Shown one piece after another: positions 1 through 7,439 of a stretch of DNA of 32,687 nucleotides. The DNA is from an uncultured Pelagibacteraceae bacterium (GTDB lineage Bacteria > Pseudomonadota > Alphaproteobacteria > Pelagibacterales > Pelagibacteraceae): the NCBI GenBank assembly GCA_902629695.1, contig CACORY010000009.1, positions 1-32,687 on the forward strand, written 5' to 3'. The translations under genes were made by a program, and so were the position numbers. The stretch's first letter is position 1. Every line of letters starts with the position of its first letter. The notes beneath the pieces were generated by a model. The model saw only the letters and a list, made by a program, of their open reading frames with translations. It searched no databases and was not told where the DNA came from.

Positions 1-110
1 ATAATGACATAGAAAAATTTATTAACAATTTTAATCTAAACACTAAAGTTTTTAATAAAGTTACATTCAAAAACTTTGTAAATGAATTTTTTAGAATTTA
101 TTTTGGATAA
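1..110 (+). CDS. C-terminal end of an unidentified protein (partial)
   Basis: An open frame enters from the left window edge in phase 3 and ends at a TAA at 108-110. About 35 residues are visible, rich in Asn, Phe, Lys and Ile. The stop lies inside the last codons of the convergent fumC gene, a 13-base overlap, which fits the compact style of this genome. The fragment is too short to recognise a family, and I assign no function. It is more likely a real gene end than chance because the frame is open from the edge in very AT-rich DNA and the region would otherwise have no gene. Confidence is moderate. Confidence 0.5.
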   Translation, partial: NDIEKFINNFNLNTKVFNKVTFKNFVNEFFRIYFG

Positions 111-1486
111 ATCATTTTTTTTGGAACAACAATCTTATCGTAATCTTTTTCACTAATAAGACCTGACCTTAAAGCTTCAATTTTTAAAGTAGTTTTGTTT
201 TTTAATGCTCTTTTTGCAATTTTTGCAGCATTGTCGTAACCAATTTTTGGAGCTAAGACAGTAACTAACATTAAAGAATTATCTAAATAGTTTTTGATTT
301 TTTCTTTATCAGCTTTTAGACCTTTAATACAAAACAATGAAAAATTTTTTGAACTATCAGCTAAAAGATCTATAGATTGTAATATGTTGTGAGCAATCAA
401 AGGTTTAAATACATTTAATTCAAAGTGACCATGTGAACCAGCCATTGTAATTCCATTATGATTTCCAATAACTTTTACACAGACCATAGTAACAGCTTCA
501 GATTGAGTTGGATTGACTTTACCTGGCATAATTGACGAGCCAGGTTCGTTAGCTGGCAAAATAAGTTCTCCATATCCAGCTCTAGGCCCAGAACCCAAGA
601 ATCTAATATCATTTGCAATTTTCATCAAACAAACTGCTGTTGTATTTAAGGTTCCAGAAAAATTGACTATTTCGTCATGTGCAGCTAAGGCAGCGAATTT
701 ATTATTAGTAGGTTTAAAAGGAATTTTTGTTATTTTTTTTATTTCAGTAATAATTTTCTTATCAAAACCTTTTTTGCTATTTATTCCAGTTCCAACAGCT
801 GTTCCACCTTGAGCTAAAAAATATATTTCGTTTAAAGCATTTTTAATTCTTTTAATACACTCTTGAAGCTGAGATTGATAACCAGAAAATTCTTGTCCAA
901 GAGATAACGGAGTTGCATCTTGGAGGTGAGTTCTTCCAACTTTAATAATGTTCTTAAATTGAGAAATTTTTTTTTTTAATTCTTTATTTAATAATTCTAG
1001 AGAAGGCAGCAATTTACCTCTAGTTTCTAAGGCTATTGCGATATGCATAGCCGTGGGGAATACATCATTTGTAGATTGAGATTTATTTACATGATCATTT
1101 GGATGTACTGGTTTTTTTGTACCTTTTCTGCCCCCTAAAATTTCAATTGCTCTATTGGCAATGACTTCATTAACATTCATATTAGTTTGTGTACCAGATC
1201 CAGTCTGCCAAACTTTAAGTGGGAAATGATCATCTAATTTGCCAGAGATAACCTCATCAGAAGCTTTTATTATTGCTCTTGAAATATTAGAAGCAATTTG
1301 TTTTTCTTTTACATGAACTTTTGCAGCTGCTTTTTTGATTATAGCAATCGATTTGATTAAAACTGGCCTTACTAAAAACTCACCTATATCAAAATATTTT
1401 TTTGATCTTTGAGTAGAAGCCCCCCAGTATTTATCATTAGGAACATTTATTGAACCTATACTGTCGAATTCTTTTCTTAATTTCAT
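98..1486 (-). CDS. fumC: Class II fumarate hydratase (fumarase C)
   Basis: Catalyses the reversible hydration of fumarate to (S)-malate in the TCA cycle, as an iron-independent cytosolic homotetramer. The 462-aa length is typical of the family. The superfamily signature GSSIMPGKVN lies at residues 316-325 and carries the mobile-loop catalytic serine region. GRTHLQDATP around residues 184-193 holds the conserved His187. TGSGTQTNMNVNEVIANRA near residue 95 is the substrate-binding segment typical of fumarase rather than aspartase. The start is the ATG at 1486. No clear Shine-Dalgarno precedes it. A TATATA-like -10 lies a little over 20 bases upstream, within the 53-base region shared with the divergent MazG-like gene. 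The 3' end overlaps the end of the gene entering from the left. Confidence 0.95.
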   Translation of the reverse strand: MKLRKEFDSIGSINVPNDKYWGASTQRSKKYFDIGEFLVRPVLIKSIAIIKKAAAKVHVKEKQIASNISRAIIKASDEVISGKLDDHFPLKVWQTGSGTQTNMNVNEVIANRAIEILGGRKGTKKPVHPNDHVNKSQSTNDVFPTAMHIAIALETRGKLLPSLELLNKELKKKISQFKNIIKVGRTHLQDATPLSLGQEFSGYQSQLQECIKRIKNALNEIYFLAQGGTAVGTGINSKKGFDKKIITEIKKITKIPFKPTNNKFAALAAHDEIVNFSGTLNTTAVCLMKIANDIRFLGSGPRAGYGELILPANEPGSSIMPGKVNPTQSEAVTMVCVKVIGNHNGITMAGSHGHFELNVFKPLIAHNILQSIDLLADSSKNFSLFCIKGLKADKEKIKNYLDNSLMLVTVLAPKIGYDNAAKIAKRALKNKTTLKIEALRSGLISEKDYDKIVVPKKMIYPK

Positions 1487-1488
1487 TG

Positions 1489-1507
1489 ATAGATGTTATT
1501 TATCTAT
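1489..1507. promoter_or_regulatory. Inverted repeat in the fumC/MazG divergent region
   Basis: ATAGAT (1489-1494) and ATCTAT (1502-1507) are perfect inverted 6-base arms with a 7-base spacer, 3 bases upstream of the fumC start. The right arm and following bases also contain the TATA-rich stretch that could serve as a fumC -10 element. The repeat could be an operator or a leader hairpin. In DNA this AT-rich, a 6-bp arm pair can occur by chance, so confidence is low. Confidence 0.25.
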
Positions 1508-1539
1508 ATATTAAAATTTAATAAACTTACAGGAGCAAA

Positions 1540-1914
1540 ATGACAAATTTTAACAAAGTTGGTATATTTATGAAAACTTTTGGACAAGAAGTTAAAAATA
1601 AACCTTCATTTAGCACTGAAAAAATTAACCAACTAAGAATAAGCTTAATTCAAGAGGAACTTGATGAATTAAAAGAAGCTATGACTAACAATGATTTGCT
1701 AGAAGTTGCTGATGCATTAACTGATTTATTATATGTAACTTATGGTGCAGGACATGCTTTTGGCATAGATTTAGACAAATGTTTTAATGAAGTTCAAAAC
1801 TCAAATATGAGTAAATTAGGCGAAGATGGAAAACCTATTTACAACGAATTTGGTAAAGTTATGAAAGGACCAAATTATTTTAAGCCAGATTTAAGTAAAT
1901 TTGTTAATAAATAA
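1540..1914 (+). CDS. MazG-like / phosphoribosyl-ATP pyrophosphohydrolase-family NTP hydrolase
   Basis: A small all-alpha nucleotide pyrophosphohydrolase of 124 aa. The metal-binding signature is readable as EEL.EL.EA around residues 38-46, followed by E..DALTDLLY around residues 55-65. This matches the EExxE...ExxD pattern of the MazG/HisE/dUTPase-2 superfamily. The C-terminal part (GKPIYNEFGKVMKGPNYFKPDL) resembles the stand-alone PRA-PH domain proteins often annotated as HisE-like. It is not in a histidine operon, so house-cleaning of non-canonical or excess NTPs is a likelier role than histidine synthesis; this is inference. A good Shine-Dalgarno (AGGAG) sits 5-6 bases before the ATG. It is transcribed divergently from fumC. 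Confidence 0.8.
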   Translation: MTNFNKVGIFMKTFGQEVKNKPSFSTEKINQLRISLIQEELDELKEAMTNNDLLEVADALTDLLYVTYGAGHAFGIDLDKCFNEVQNSNMSKLGEDGKPIYNEFGKVMKGPNYFKPDLSKFVNK

Positions 1915-1936
1915 AATTAAGATTTGTCTTGTAGTT

Positions 1937-2056
1937 TCATAGATTCATATCTGGCCAGTCTTTATCTTTATGTCTTTCCAGTTCATTTTTTGAAAAGGGT
2001 CTAAAAAGTATCCAAGCAACAACTATCACAAGTGTTAAAATAATTAATGTTTGCAT
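1937..2056 (-). CDS. 39-aa single-pass membrane microprotein downstream of tmRNA
   Basis: A short frame starts at ATG 2056 and ends at TGA 1937. It encodes a hydrophobic N-terminal segment (residues about 3-18, MQTLIILTLVIVVAWILF at the start) followed by a charged tail containing ERHKDKDWPDM. This N-in/C-out-like layout of one membrane helix plus a charged tail is typical of real bacterial microproteins. It occupies the otherwise empty stretch between the MazG-like gene and the tmRNA gene. It lies on the same strand and about 20 bases downstream of the tmRNA, so it may be expressed from read-through of the ssrA promoter. There is no strong ribosome-binding site, only an A-rich AAAAGATAG upstream. 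Function unknown. Confidence 0.5.
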   Translation of the reverse strand: MQTLIILTLVIVVAWILFRPFSKNELERHKDKDWPDMNL

Positions 2057-2131
2057 TTATCTATCTTTTATTTATAGGGGCGTTCTGTTGCCAGGTGCCC
2101 CAAACCCCGTTTACTTAATTAACAAAGTTAA

Positions 2132-2161
2132 TTAAGCAGCAAGTGCGTAACTTTCGTTAGC
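2132..2161 (-). other. tmRNA tag reading frame (ANESYALAA)
   Basis: Inside the coding piece, codons GCT AAC GAA AGT TAC GCA CTT GCT GCT TAA read A-N-E-S-Y-A-L-A-A-stop. The resume codon GCT is at 2161-2159. The AxN start and the L-A-A terminus are the hallmarks of degradation tags recognised by ClpXP. This confirms both the strand and the identity of the tmRNA. Confidence 0.92.
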
Positions 2162-2321
2162 AATTATAAATTAGCCCGTTTCGGTGGAACAATTCCGAAC
2201 GAAAGAATAGCCTTTAGTCACCCGTCGAATCTGGTTCACCCCCATAAGTTGTAAATGGTGGAGGTGGTGGGTACTGCCCCCACGTCCGCAATGGTTATTA
2301 CGAAATTCGTTTATCGTCATA

Positions 2322-2335
2322 GTTGGAAAACCAAC
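2322..2335 (-). other. Hairpin at the 5' end of the tmRNA precursor
   Basis: On the minus strand GTTGG-TTTT-CCAAC forms a perfect 5-bp stem with a four-base loop. It begins exactly where transcription is predicted to start from the ssrA promoter. A capping hairpin at the precursor 5' end could guide or protect 5' processing. Function inferred only from position. Confidence 0.5.
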
Positions 2336-2341
2336 ATGTTT

Positions 2342-2369
2342 AATATAAAAGTAATTGATTAAGATTCAA
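2342..2369 (-). promoter_or_regulatory. Predicted sigma-70 promoter of ssrA
   Basis: Read on the minus strand, TTGAAT (2369-2364) and TATATT (2347-2342) are separated by 16 bases. Transcription would start about 7 bases on, near 2335, at the first base of the leader hairpin. The match to TTGACA/TATAAT is good (four and five of six). The opposite strand of the same region also has to drive thyX, so the two promoters probably overlap. Confidence 0.55.
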
Positions 2370-2379
2370 TAAATTATTC

Positions 2380-3327
2380 ATGAAATTAACTCAAGAACAA
2401 CAACAAGAAATTAAAGATCAACAGTCTCAAGAAAATAAAACTAAAAGAGTAACAGTAGCGGAACTTGAAAACATATTATATGAGGCGATACCAATTTTAG
2501 ATCACGGTTTTATAAGAGTAATTGATTACATGGGTGATGACACATCAATTGTCCAGGCAGCTAGAGTTTCTTATGGCAAGGGTACCAAAAAAGTTTCAAC
2601 TGACTCAGGCTTAATTAAATATTTAATGAGACACTGGCATAGTACTCCATTTGAAATGTGTGAAATTAAGTACCACGTAAAGCTTCCAATTTTTATTGCC
2701 AGACAATGGATCAGACACAGAACGGCAAATGTGAACGAATATTCAGCAAGATACTCTATTTTAGATAAAGAATTTTATTTACCAGCTGTTGAAAATTTAG
2801 CAGCACAATCTCAAAGCAATCGACAAGGAAGAGGAGATATCCTTACGGGAGATCAAGCAAAAAAAGTTTTAGATTTATTAAAAAAAGATGCTGAACAAAC
2901 TTATGATAATTATGAAACAATGCTAAATGAAAGATACGATGGTTCAGTCATTGATGAAAAACAAGTTGGTTTAGCAAGAGAGCTAGCAAGAATGAACTTA
3001 ACTCTAAACACTTATACTCAGTGGTACTGGAAAACAGATCTTTTAAACTTAATGAATTTTTTAAGATTAAGAGCAGATCATCATGCACAATATGAAATAA
3101 GAGCTTATGCAGATGCTATGCTTGATACAGTAAAAAAATGGGTCCCAATTACATATGATGCATTCATGGATTATAGAGTGGGTGGAACCGAAGTATCCTC
3201 AAAAGGCAAAAAGATAATTCAAAAATTGATTGGTGGGGAAGAAATTGATGCTGAAAAATCAGGATTATCTAAGCGAGAATGGAATGAGTTAATGACTGCT
3301 TTTGATCTAAAAGATAAGTTGATATAG
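2380..3327 (+). CDS. thyX: Flavin-dependent thymidylate synthase
   Basis: Makes dTMP from dUMP using methylene-tetrahydrofolate as carbon donor and FAD/NADPH for reduction, replacing ThyA. The ThyX signature RHRx7S is present as [11 protein letters not shown], with Arg112, His113, Arg114 and Ser122. The nearby YSARYS (121-126) and the C-terminal [19 protein letters not shown] segment are also typical of FDTS enzymes. At 315 aa it is longer than many ThyX proteins (220-260 aa), with extra polar residues at the N terminus (residues 1-22, Gln/Glu/Lys rich) and at the C terminus. The ATG at 2380 lacks a clear Shine-Dalgarno. It is divergent from the tmRNA gene. Confidence 0.94.
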   Translation: MKLTQEQQQEIKDQQSQENKTKRVTVAELENILYEAIPILDHGFIRVIDYMGDDTSIVQAARVSYGKGTKKVSTDSGLIKYLMRHWHSTPFEMCEIKYHVKLPIFIARQWIRHRTANVNEYSARYSILDKEFYLPAVENLAAQSQSNRQGRGDILTGDQAKKVLDLLKKDAEQTYDNYETMLNERYDGSVIDEKQVGLARELARMNLTLNTYTQWYWKTDLLNLMNFLRLRADHHAQYEIRAYADAMLDTVKKWVPITYDAFMDYRVGGTEVSSKGKKIIQKLIGGEEIDAEKSGLSKREWNELMTAFDLKDKLI

Positions 3328-3354
3328 TCCGCCAAAAAAAAATAAAAACTATAA

Positions 3355-5457
3355 ATGAAACTTATAAAAAAGATAACTTTCATAATCATTTTTCTTTCAT
3401 TGAATTTTAATGCTTTTGGAGCCGTAAGTGGATTTGTTGACAGCAAAGGTGTTACGCAAAAACTTGCACATGGAATAACATTTAAACCAGATGGAACTAA
3501 AATGTTTGTTGTTGGATTGAGTCAAAATAAAATTTTTGAATTTGATTTATCTACAGCTTTTGATATTTCAACTGCTACCAAAAGTTCTAATGAATATCTT
3601 CATGTATCAGAACAAATAGATGCAAGAGATATAAAATTTAATTCTGATGGTACAAAATTGTTTCTTGCTGGAACAGATGATCAAGAAATAAATGAGTATA
3701 ATTTATCAACTGCCTATGATGTTTCAACCAGCGTACATCAGAATATATATTTTAATGGAGATGGTTTGAATTTTGTTGCTATCGCATTTAATACGGATGG
3801 AACAAAACTTTTTATTTATGATAAGACAGGTAATGACTCGATTAAACAATATTCATTGGGTAGTCCCTTTGATCTCTCAAACGCAGTTCTTCAAAAACAA
3901 TATAGAGGAACAAGCAGTAAAACTTTAAGAGAAATAAATGGAACTCCACAAGGATTTGCATTTAGCTCTGATGGATCTAAAATGTACGTTACAGGAACAG
4001 GCACACAAAAAATTAAAGAATTCACACTAAGCACACCTTTTGATTTATCCAATGTAACACTTGAATCGGATGGTTACGACCTCTCTGGCCAAATTGATGA
4101 ACCTGCAGGAATTGCGTTTAGTGATGATGGCCTTAAATTATTTATTTTAGATTTCGAAAATAATGATGCTAATAGAGATGTTAATGAATATGATTTAACT
4201 TGTGGTTTTGGTGTCATTAGTTGTATTGATCCAACAGCAAATAAAGATGATGTTGCTTCAATTGAAACACAGTCTGAAACTACAAAAAAACTTATACAGC
4301 ATACAACTTACCCAGTGCTCAATCGTATGGAGTGGTTAAGACGAAACAGTGGAAGAATAAATTTAACAAATCAAAATATAAAGTTTCAATTTAATAATGA
4401 AATTTTAAATTCCTTATCAGATACCTTGATCCCTCTTTATCTTTCAAATGATAATTCAAATGATTTAAATGATCAAAGTTCAAGCTGGTCTTTTTGGAGC
4501 GAGGGCACTATTAGCATTGGTAAAGTTGGGGACGACTCAGCTTCCTCAGCAAAGAGTATCAACACATCCGCAATCACACTTGGTGCAGATAAAAAAGGTG
4601 AAGATAATATCATGAGAGGTATTGCATTAAGATTTGGTACTGATGACATAGATGTTGGTACTTTAGGAAGTGCACTTGATATGAGCTCTTTTGGTTTAAC
4701 TTTTTACTCAAGTAAACCAAAGGGAGACCAAAGATTTACAGATAGCTTATTAGGTATGAGTTTCATAAATTCTAATTTAATTAATAATAGTGGTTCTGCT
4801 TCAACAGATGGCGAAAGATACGGTGAACAATTATACGGCTCCTTAAGTTTAAGAGATACATTTTCAAATAAACGATTAAATTTTACACCTAAATTAAAAA
4901 TTAATTATGGAATAACACATCTAGGAGCTTATAAAGAAACTGGATCTACAGGATTGAACTTAGAATATGAGGATCAATATATTGGAAACTTTACATCATC
5001 TTTAGGAACAAGTTTAGATAATACTTACGATTTTGAAGTTGGATCTTTTATTCCCTATTTTGATTTTGAGTATTATGCAGATATGAGTCCAGCTTCAAAA
5101 CAAAAATTCTCTTATGTATCTAATGGTGAGAGTTTTACTTTAGAAAATATTGAGAGCTCTACTCATAATTTTTCGAGTGGTATTGGATTTGATTTTATCT
5201 CAGACAATGGATTAACCTTAATGACAAAATACACCAGAGACCAAGCTCAAAACCATAAAAATGATAGCTTTATAATTGCTTTGGATTACAGAGGTTCTCA
5301 AAGATCTTCTTATGCTATGTCTTTTCAAGATAGTTCAGCTCAGCTTTCACACAACAAAGAATTAAATGACTTCAAAGTTAATATAGATAGCCATTATGAT
5401 TTTTTTAAAGATGATCCAGATTATGGAGTGTATTTAGAAATTTCGAATGTTAATTAA
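3355..5457 (+). CDS. Secreted beta-propeller protein with C-terminal autotransporter-like barrel
   Basis: A 700-aa envelope protein. Residues 1-22 form a signal peptide (MKLIKK, hydrophobic core, cleavage near FNAFG-A). Residues about 35-280 hold at least four, probably five, propeller-like repeats of roughly 50 residues. Each has F..DGTK.F followed by I.E..LSTAFD.S, for example IKFNSDGTKLFLAG and IAFSDDGLKLFILD. The repeat region ends in two cysteines eight residues apart (CGFGVISC). After a linker, residues about 370-700 are rich in alternating beta strands with a WSFWSEGTISIGK motif, resembling autotransporter barrels. The final strand ends EISNVN, without the usual terminal aromatic residue. 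Likely outer-membrane anchored with an exposed propeller; ligand unknown. It follows thyX by 27 bases and converges on mrp with overlapping stop codons. Confidence 0.8.
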   Translation: MKLIKKITFIIIFLSLNFNAFGAVSGFVDSKGVTQKLAHGITFKPDGTKMFVVGLSQNKIFEFDLSTAFDISTATKSSNEYLHVSEQIDARDIKFNSDGTKLFLAGTDDQEINEYNLSTAYDVSTSVHQNIYFNGDGLNFVAIAFNTDGTKLFIYDKTGNDSIKQYSLGSPFDLSNAVLQKQYRGTSSKTLREINGTPQGFAFSSDGSKMYVTGTGTQKIKEFTLSTPFDLSNVTLESDGYDLSGQIDEPAGIAFSDDGLKLFILDFENNDANRDVNEYDLTCGFGVISCIDPTANKDDVASIETQSETTKKLIQHTTYPVLNRMEWLRRNSGRINLTNQNIKFQFNNEILNSLSDTLIPLYLSNDNSNDLNDQSSSWSFWSEGTISIGKVGDDSASSAKSINTSAITLGADKKGEDNIMRGIALRFGTDDIDVGTLGSALDMSSFGLTFYSSKPKGDQRFTDSLLGMSFINSNLINNSGSASTDGERYGEQLYGSLSLRDTFSNKRLNFTPKLKINYGITHLGAYKETGSTGLNLEYEDQYIGNFTSSLGTSLDNTYDFEVGSFIPYFDFEYYADMSPASKQKFSYVSNGESFTLENIESSTHNFSSGIGFDFISDNGLTLMTKYTRDQAQNHKNDSFIIALDYRGSQRSSYAMSFQDSSAQLSHNKELNDFKVNIDSHYDFFKDDPDYGVYLEISNVN

Positions 5458-6284
5458 TTTTTAAAATAATTAGACTTAATTTTATTAGCTAAATCTAGGT
5501 ATATTTTAGAAATTTTATTTTCTGGATTACTCTCTACAATTGGTTTTCCTTGATCTCCAGATTTACCAACTTCAGGATCAATAGGTATTTCTCCTAAGAA
5601 TTCTTTATTAAATTCTTCTGCTGTTCTTTTAACTCCACCTTCACCAAAAATTGCATATTTTTTTCCATCCTCTCCAGTAAAAGAACTCATATTGTCAATT
5701 AATCCTAAAATTTGAACTCCAAGTTTATCAAACATTTTAATGCCTCTTTTAACATCTAATAAAGCTACTTCTTGAGGGGTTGAAACTATAATTGCACCAT
5801 CCATTTTTATCTCTTGTGAAAATGTTAATTGTGTATCACCTGTGCCTGGAGGCATATCAACAATTATAAAATCCAAATCTTTCCAATTTACTTTTTGAGT
5901 GAATGTTTTAATTGCACTTGTTACCATGGGACCTCGCCAGATCATGGGAGTTTGTTGATCAGCTAAAAATCCAATCGACATACATTGAATATCATATTTC
6001 ATAATAGGCTCTAACTTTTGACCATCACTTTTAGGCTTTTCATTAATCCCAAACATTTTTGGTATTGATGGTCCATATATATCAGCATCTAAAAGACCAA
6101 CCTTGCATCCAATTTTTTTTAAAGCTAAAGCTAAGTTAGTGGCAAACGTAGACTTACCCACTCCTCCTTTAGCACTTGAGATGGCTATGGTAAATTTCGT
6201 TCCAATGATCGGATTTTTTTTAAAAACCTTAGGTTCTAGCTTACTTTTCATTGCGGCACTAAGTTCAGGCTTTTTATCGGTCAT
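5454..6284 (-). CDS. mrp: Mrp/ApbC family P-loop ATPase (iron-sulfur cluster carrier)
   Basis: Cytosolic ATPase of the Mrp/NBP35 family, which carries iron-sulfur clusters to apo-proteins. The deviant Walker A motif KGGVGKST is at residues 39-46, followed by DADIYGPSIPKMFG and VDMPPGTGDTQLT, both diagnostic of the Mrp branch. At 276 aa it lacks most of the N-terminal DUF59 domain found in longer homologues. The CxxC that bridges the cluster in E. coli ApbC is absent: after DNMSSF the protein reads TGEDGKKYAIFG, and the whole chain has only two cysteines. From recall, many alphaproteobacterial Mrp proteins have a similar Cys-less stretch, so this may be a lineage feature. It is divergent from hflK. 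Confidence 0.9.
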   Translation of the reverse strand: MTDKKPELSAAMKSKLEPKVFKKNPIIGTKFTIAISSAKGGVGKSTFATNLALALKKIGCKVGLLDADIYGPSIPKMFGINEKPKSDGQKLEPIMKYDIQCMSIGFLADQQTPMIWRGPMVTSAIKTFTQKVNWKDLDFIIVDMPPGTGDTQLTFSQEIKMDGAIIVSTPQEVALLDVKRGIKMFDKLGVQILGLIDNMSSFTGEDGKKYAIFGEGGVKRTAEEFNKEFLGEIPIDPEVGKSGDQGKPIVESNPENKISKIYLDLANKIKSNYFKN

Positions 6285-6298
6285 AAATTGATCTTAAC

Positions 6299-6326
6299 TT
6301 GTTTTTAGTAAATTAGACACTATATA
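6299..6326 (+). promoter_or_regulatory. Predicted promoter of the hflK operon
   Basis: TTGTTT (6299-6304) and TATATA (6321-6326) are spaced by 16 bases. Transcription starting about 7-8 bases downstream would begin at 6333-6335, essentially on the hflK ATG, implying a leaderless or nearly leaderless mRNA. No Shine-Dalgarno is visible before hflK, in agreement. Confidence 0.5.
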
Positions 6327-6334
6327 GATAGTGT
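6317..6334. repeat. Inverted repeat abutting the hflK start codon
   Basis: ACACTAT (6317-6323) and ATAGTGT (6328-6334) are perfect 7-base inverted arms separated by ATAG. The repeat covers the predicted -10 element and ends at the base before the ATG. A protein bound here would block the promoter, so it looks like an operator. No regulator can be named. Confidence 0.4.
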
Positions 6335-7438
6335 ATGTCGGACGATTTTCAACAAAGAGGCGGAAGTCCCTGGGGAAGACCTCCAGGAGGAAGTGGCGGT
6401 AATGGTTCAGGAAGAGGACCAACTCCACCCGATATCGATAAAATCATAAGAGAATTTCAAGAAAAAATTAAAAAATTTTTACCTGGCGGTAGTTCATCTG
6501 GAGGAAAACAAGTAATATTAGTTTTATTAATTTTAGGTTTTGTTTGGTTAGCAAGTGGTCTTTATAGAGTGTTACCAGACGAACAAGGTGTAGTTTTAAG
6601 GTTTGGAAAATTTGTAAAGACAACACAACCAGGATTAAATTATCACATTCCTTTTCCAGTAGAGTCAGTTTTAACTCCTAAAGTAACAAAGGTTAATAGA
6701 ATTGATATTGGTTTTAGATCTGAGAGAGATAGTGGATTTTCTTCATCAGGTGGAGTAGCTGATGTACCACAAGAAAGTTTGATGTTAACTGGTGATGAAA
6801 ATATAGTGAACATAGATTTTTCAGTGTTTTGGGTAATTAAAGATGCAGGTAATTTCTTATTTAAAATTCAAGATCCTGAAGGAACAGTTAAAGCAGCAGC
6901 TGAAACTGCAATGAGAGAAGTTATTGCAAGATCAGATATTCAACCTATCTTGACTGAAGGTAGATCGGTAATAGAGTCTGATACTCAAGAAATTATTCAA
7001 AAAATTTTAGATGAATACACTAGTGGTATTCAAATCACTCAAGTTCAAACTCAAAAAGCTGACCCACCGGATCAAGTTATTGATGCATTTAGAGATGTGC
7101 AAGCAGCAAGAGCTGATATGGAGCGATCGAAAAATGAAGCAGAAGCTTATGCTAACGATGTAATTCCAAGAGCTCGGGGTGAAGCTGCAAAAATATTACA
7201 AGCTGCAGAAGCATATAAAAAAGAAGTTGTAGCAAAGGCTGAAGGTGAAGCCAGCAGGTTCCTTGCAATTTATAATGAATACAAAAATGCAAAATCTGTA
7301 ACACAAGAAAGAATGTACTTAGAGACAATGGAAAAAGTTTTAGCTGATATTGACAAAGTTATTATAGAAAAAAATGCGGGCTCAGGTGTTGTACCGTATT
7401 TACCATTACCTGAGTTAAAAAAGAAAGTGACTAACTAA
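6335..7438 (+). CDS. hflK: HflK, SPFH-domain modulator of FtsH
   Basis: Forms with HflC a large periplasm-facing membrane assembly that encloses and modulates the FtsH protease. The 367-aa protein has a Gly/Pro-rich cytoplasmic N terminus (residues 1-55, including GGSPWGRPPGGSGG), one membrane helix (about 59-78) and an SPFH/band 7 domain beginning at VLPDEQGVVLRFGKF. A long Ala/Glu-rich helix (about 255-320, ARADMERSKNEAEAYAND) is typical of HflK. The start is fixed by the characteristic N terminus. There is no Shine-Dalgarno, and the upstream inverted repeat touches the ATG. hflC follows one base later, so the two are co-transcribed. Confidence 0.95.
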   Translation: MSDDFQQRGGSPWGRPPGGSGGNGSGRGPTPPDIDKIIREFQEKIKKFLPGGSSSGGKQVILVLLILGFVWLASGLYRVLPDEQGVVLRFGKFVKTTQPGLNYHIPFPVESVLTPKVTKVNRIDIGFRSERDSGFSSSGGVADVPQESLMLTGDENIVNIDFSVFWVIKDAGNFLFKIQDPEGTVKAAAETAMREVIARSDIQPILTEGRSVIESDTQEIIQKILDEYTSGIQITQVQTQKADPPDQVIDAFRDVQAARADMERSKNEAEAYANDVIPRARGEAAKILQAAEAYKKEVVAKAEGEASRFLAIYNEYKNAKSVTQERMYLETMEKVLADIDKVIIEKNAGSGVVPYLPLPELKKKVTN

Positions 7439-7439
7439 A

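Larger units (their letters stand above)
2077..2335 (-). ncRNA. ssrA: Two-piece (circularly permuted) tmRNA precursor
   Basis: Rescues stalled ribosomes by trans-translation. On the minus strand the gene is permuted. The acceptor piece comes first and ends in an encoded CCA at 2258-2256. A 12-base intervening segment (2255-2244) follows, and then the coding piece starts at 2243 with GGGGGUGAACC and the conserved GAUUCGAC (2231-2224). The two ends form a 7-bp acceptor stem: GGGGGUG pairs with CACCUCC, and the third pair is G-U, the alanyl-tRNA synthetase identity element. A T-arm-like GGGCAGUACCC lies before the CCA. GGCUAUU (2212-2206) and AAUAACC (2299-2293) match at 6 of 7 positions and may join the two pieces. 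The coding piece ends near 2077 with a GGGGC/GCCCC pairing. The precursor 5' end is inferred from the promoter. Piece boundaries are approximate to a few bases. Confidence 0.93.

Noticed and set aside
513..812. A 99-codon open frame on the plus strand opposite fumC
   Set aside because: It is fully antisense to a well-conserved enzyme, has no ribosome-binding site, and its reading reflects the reverse complement of the fumarase signature.
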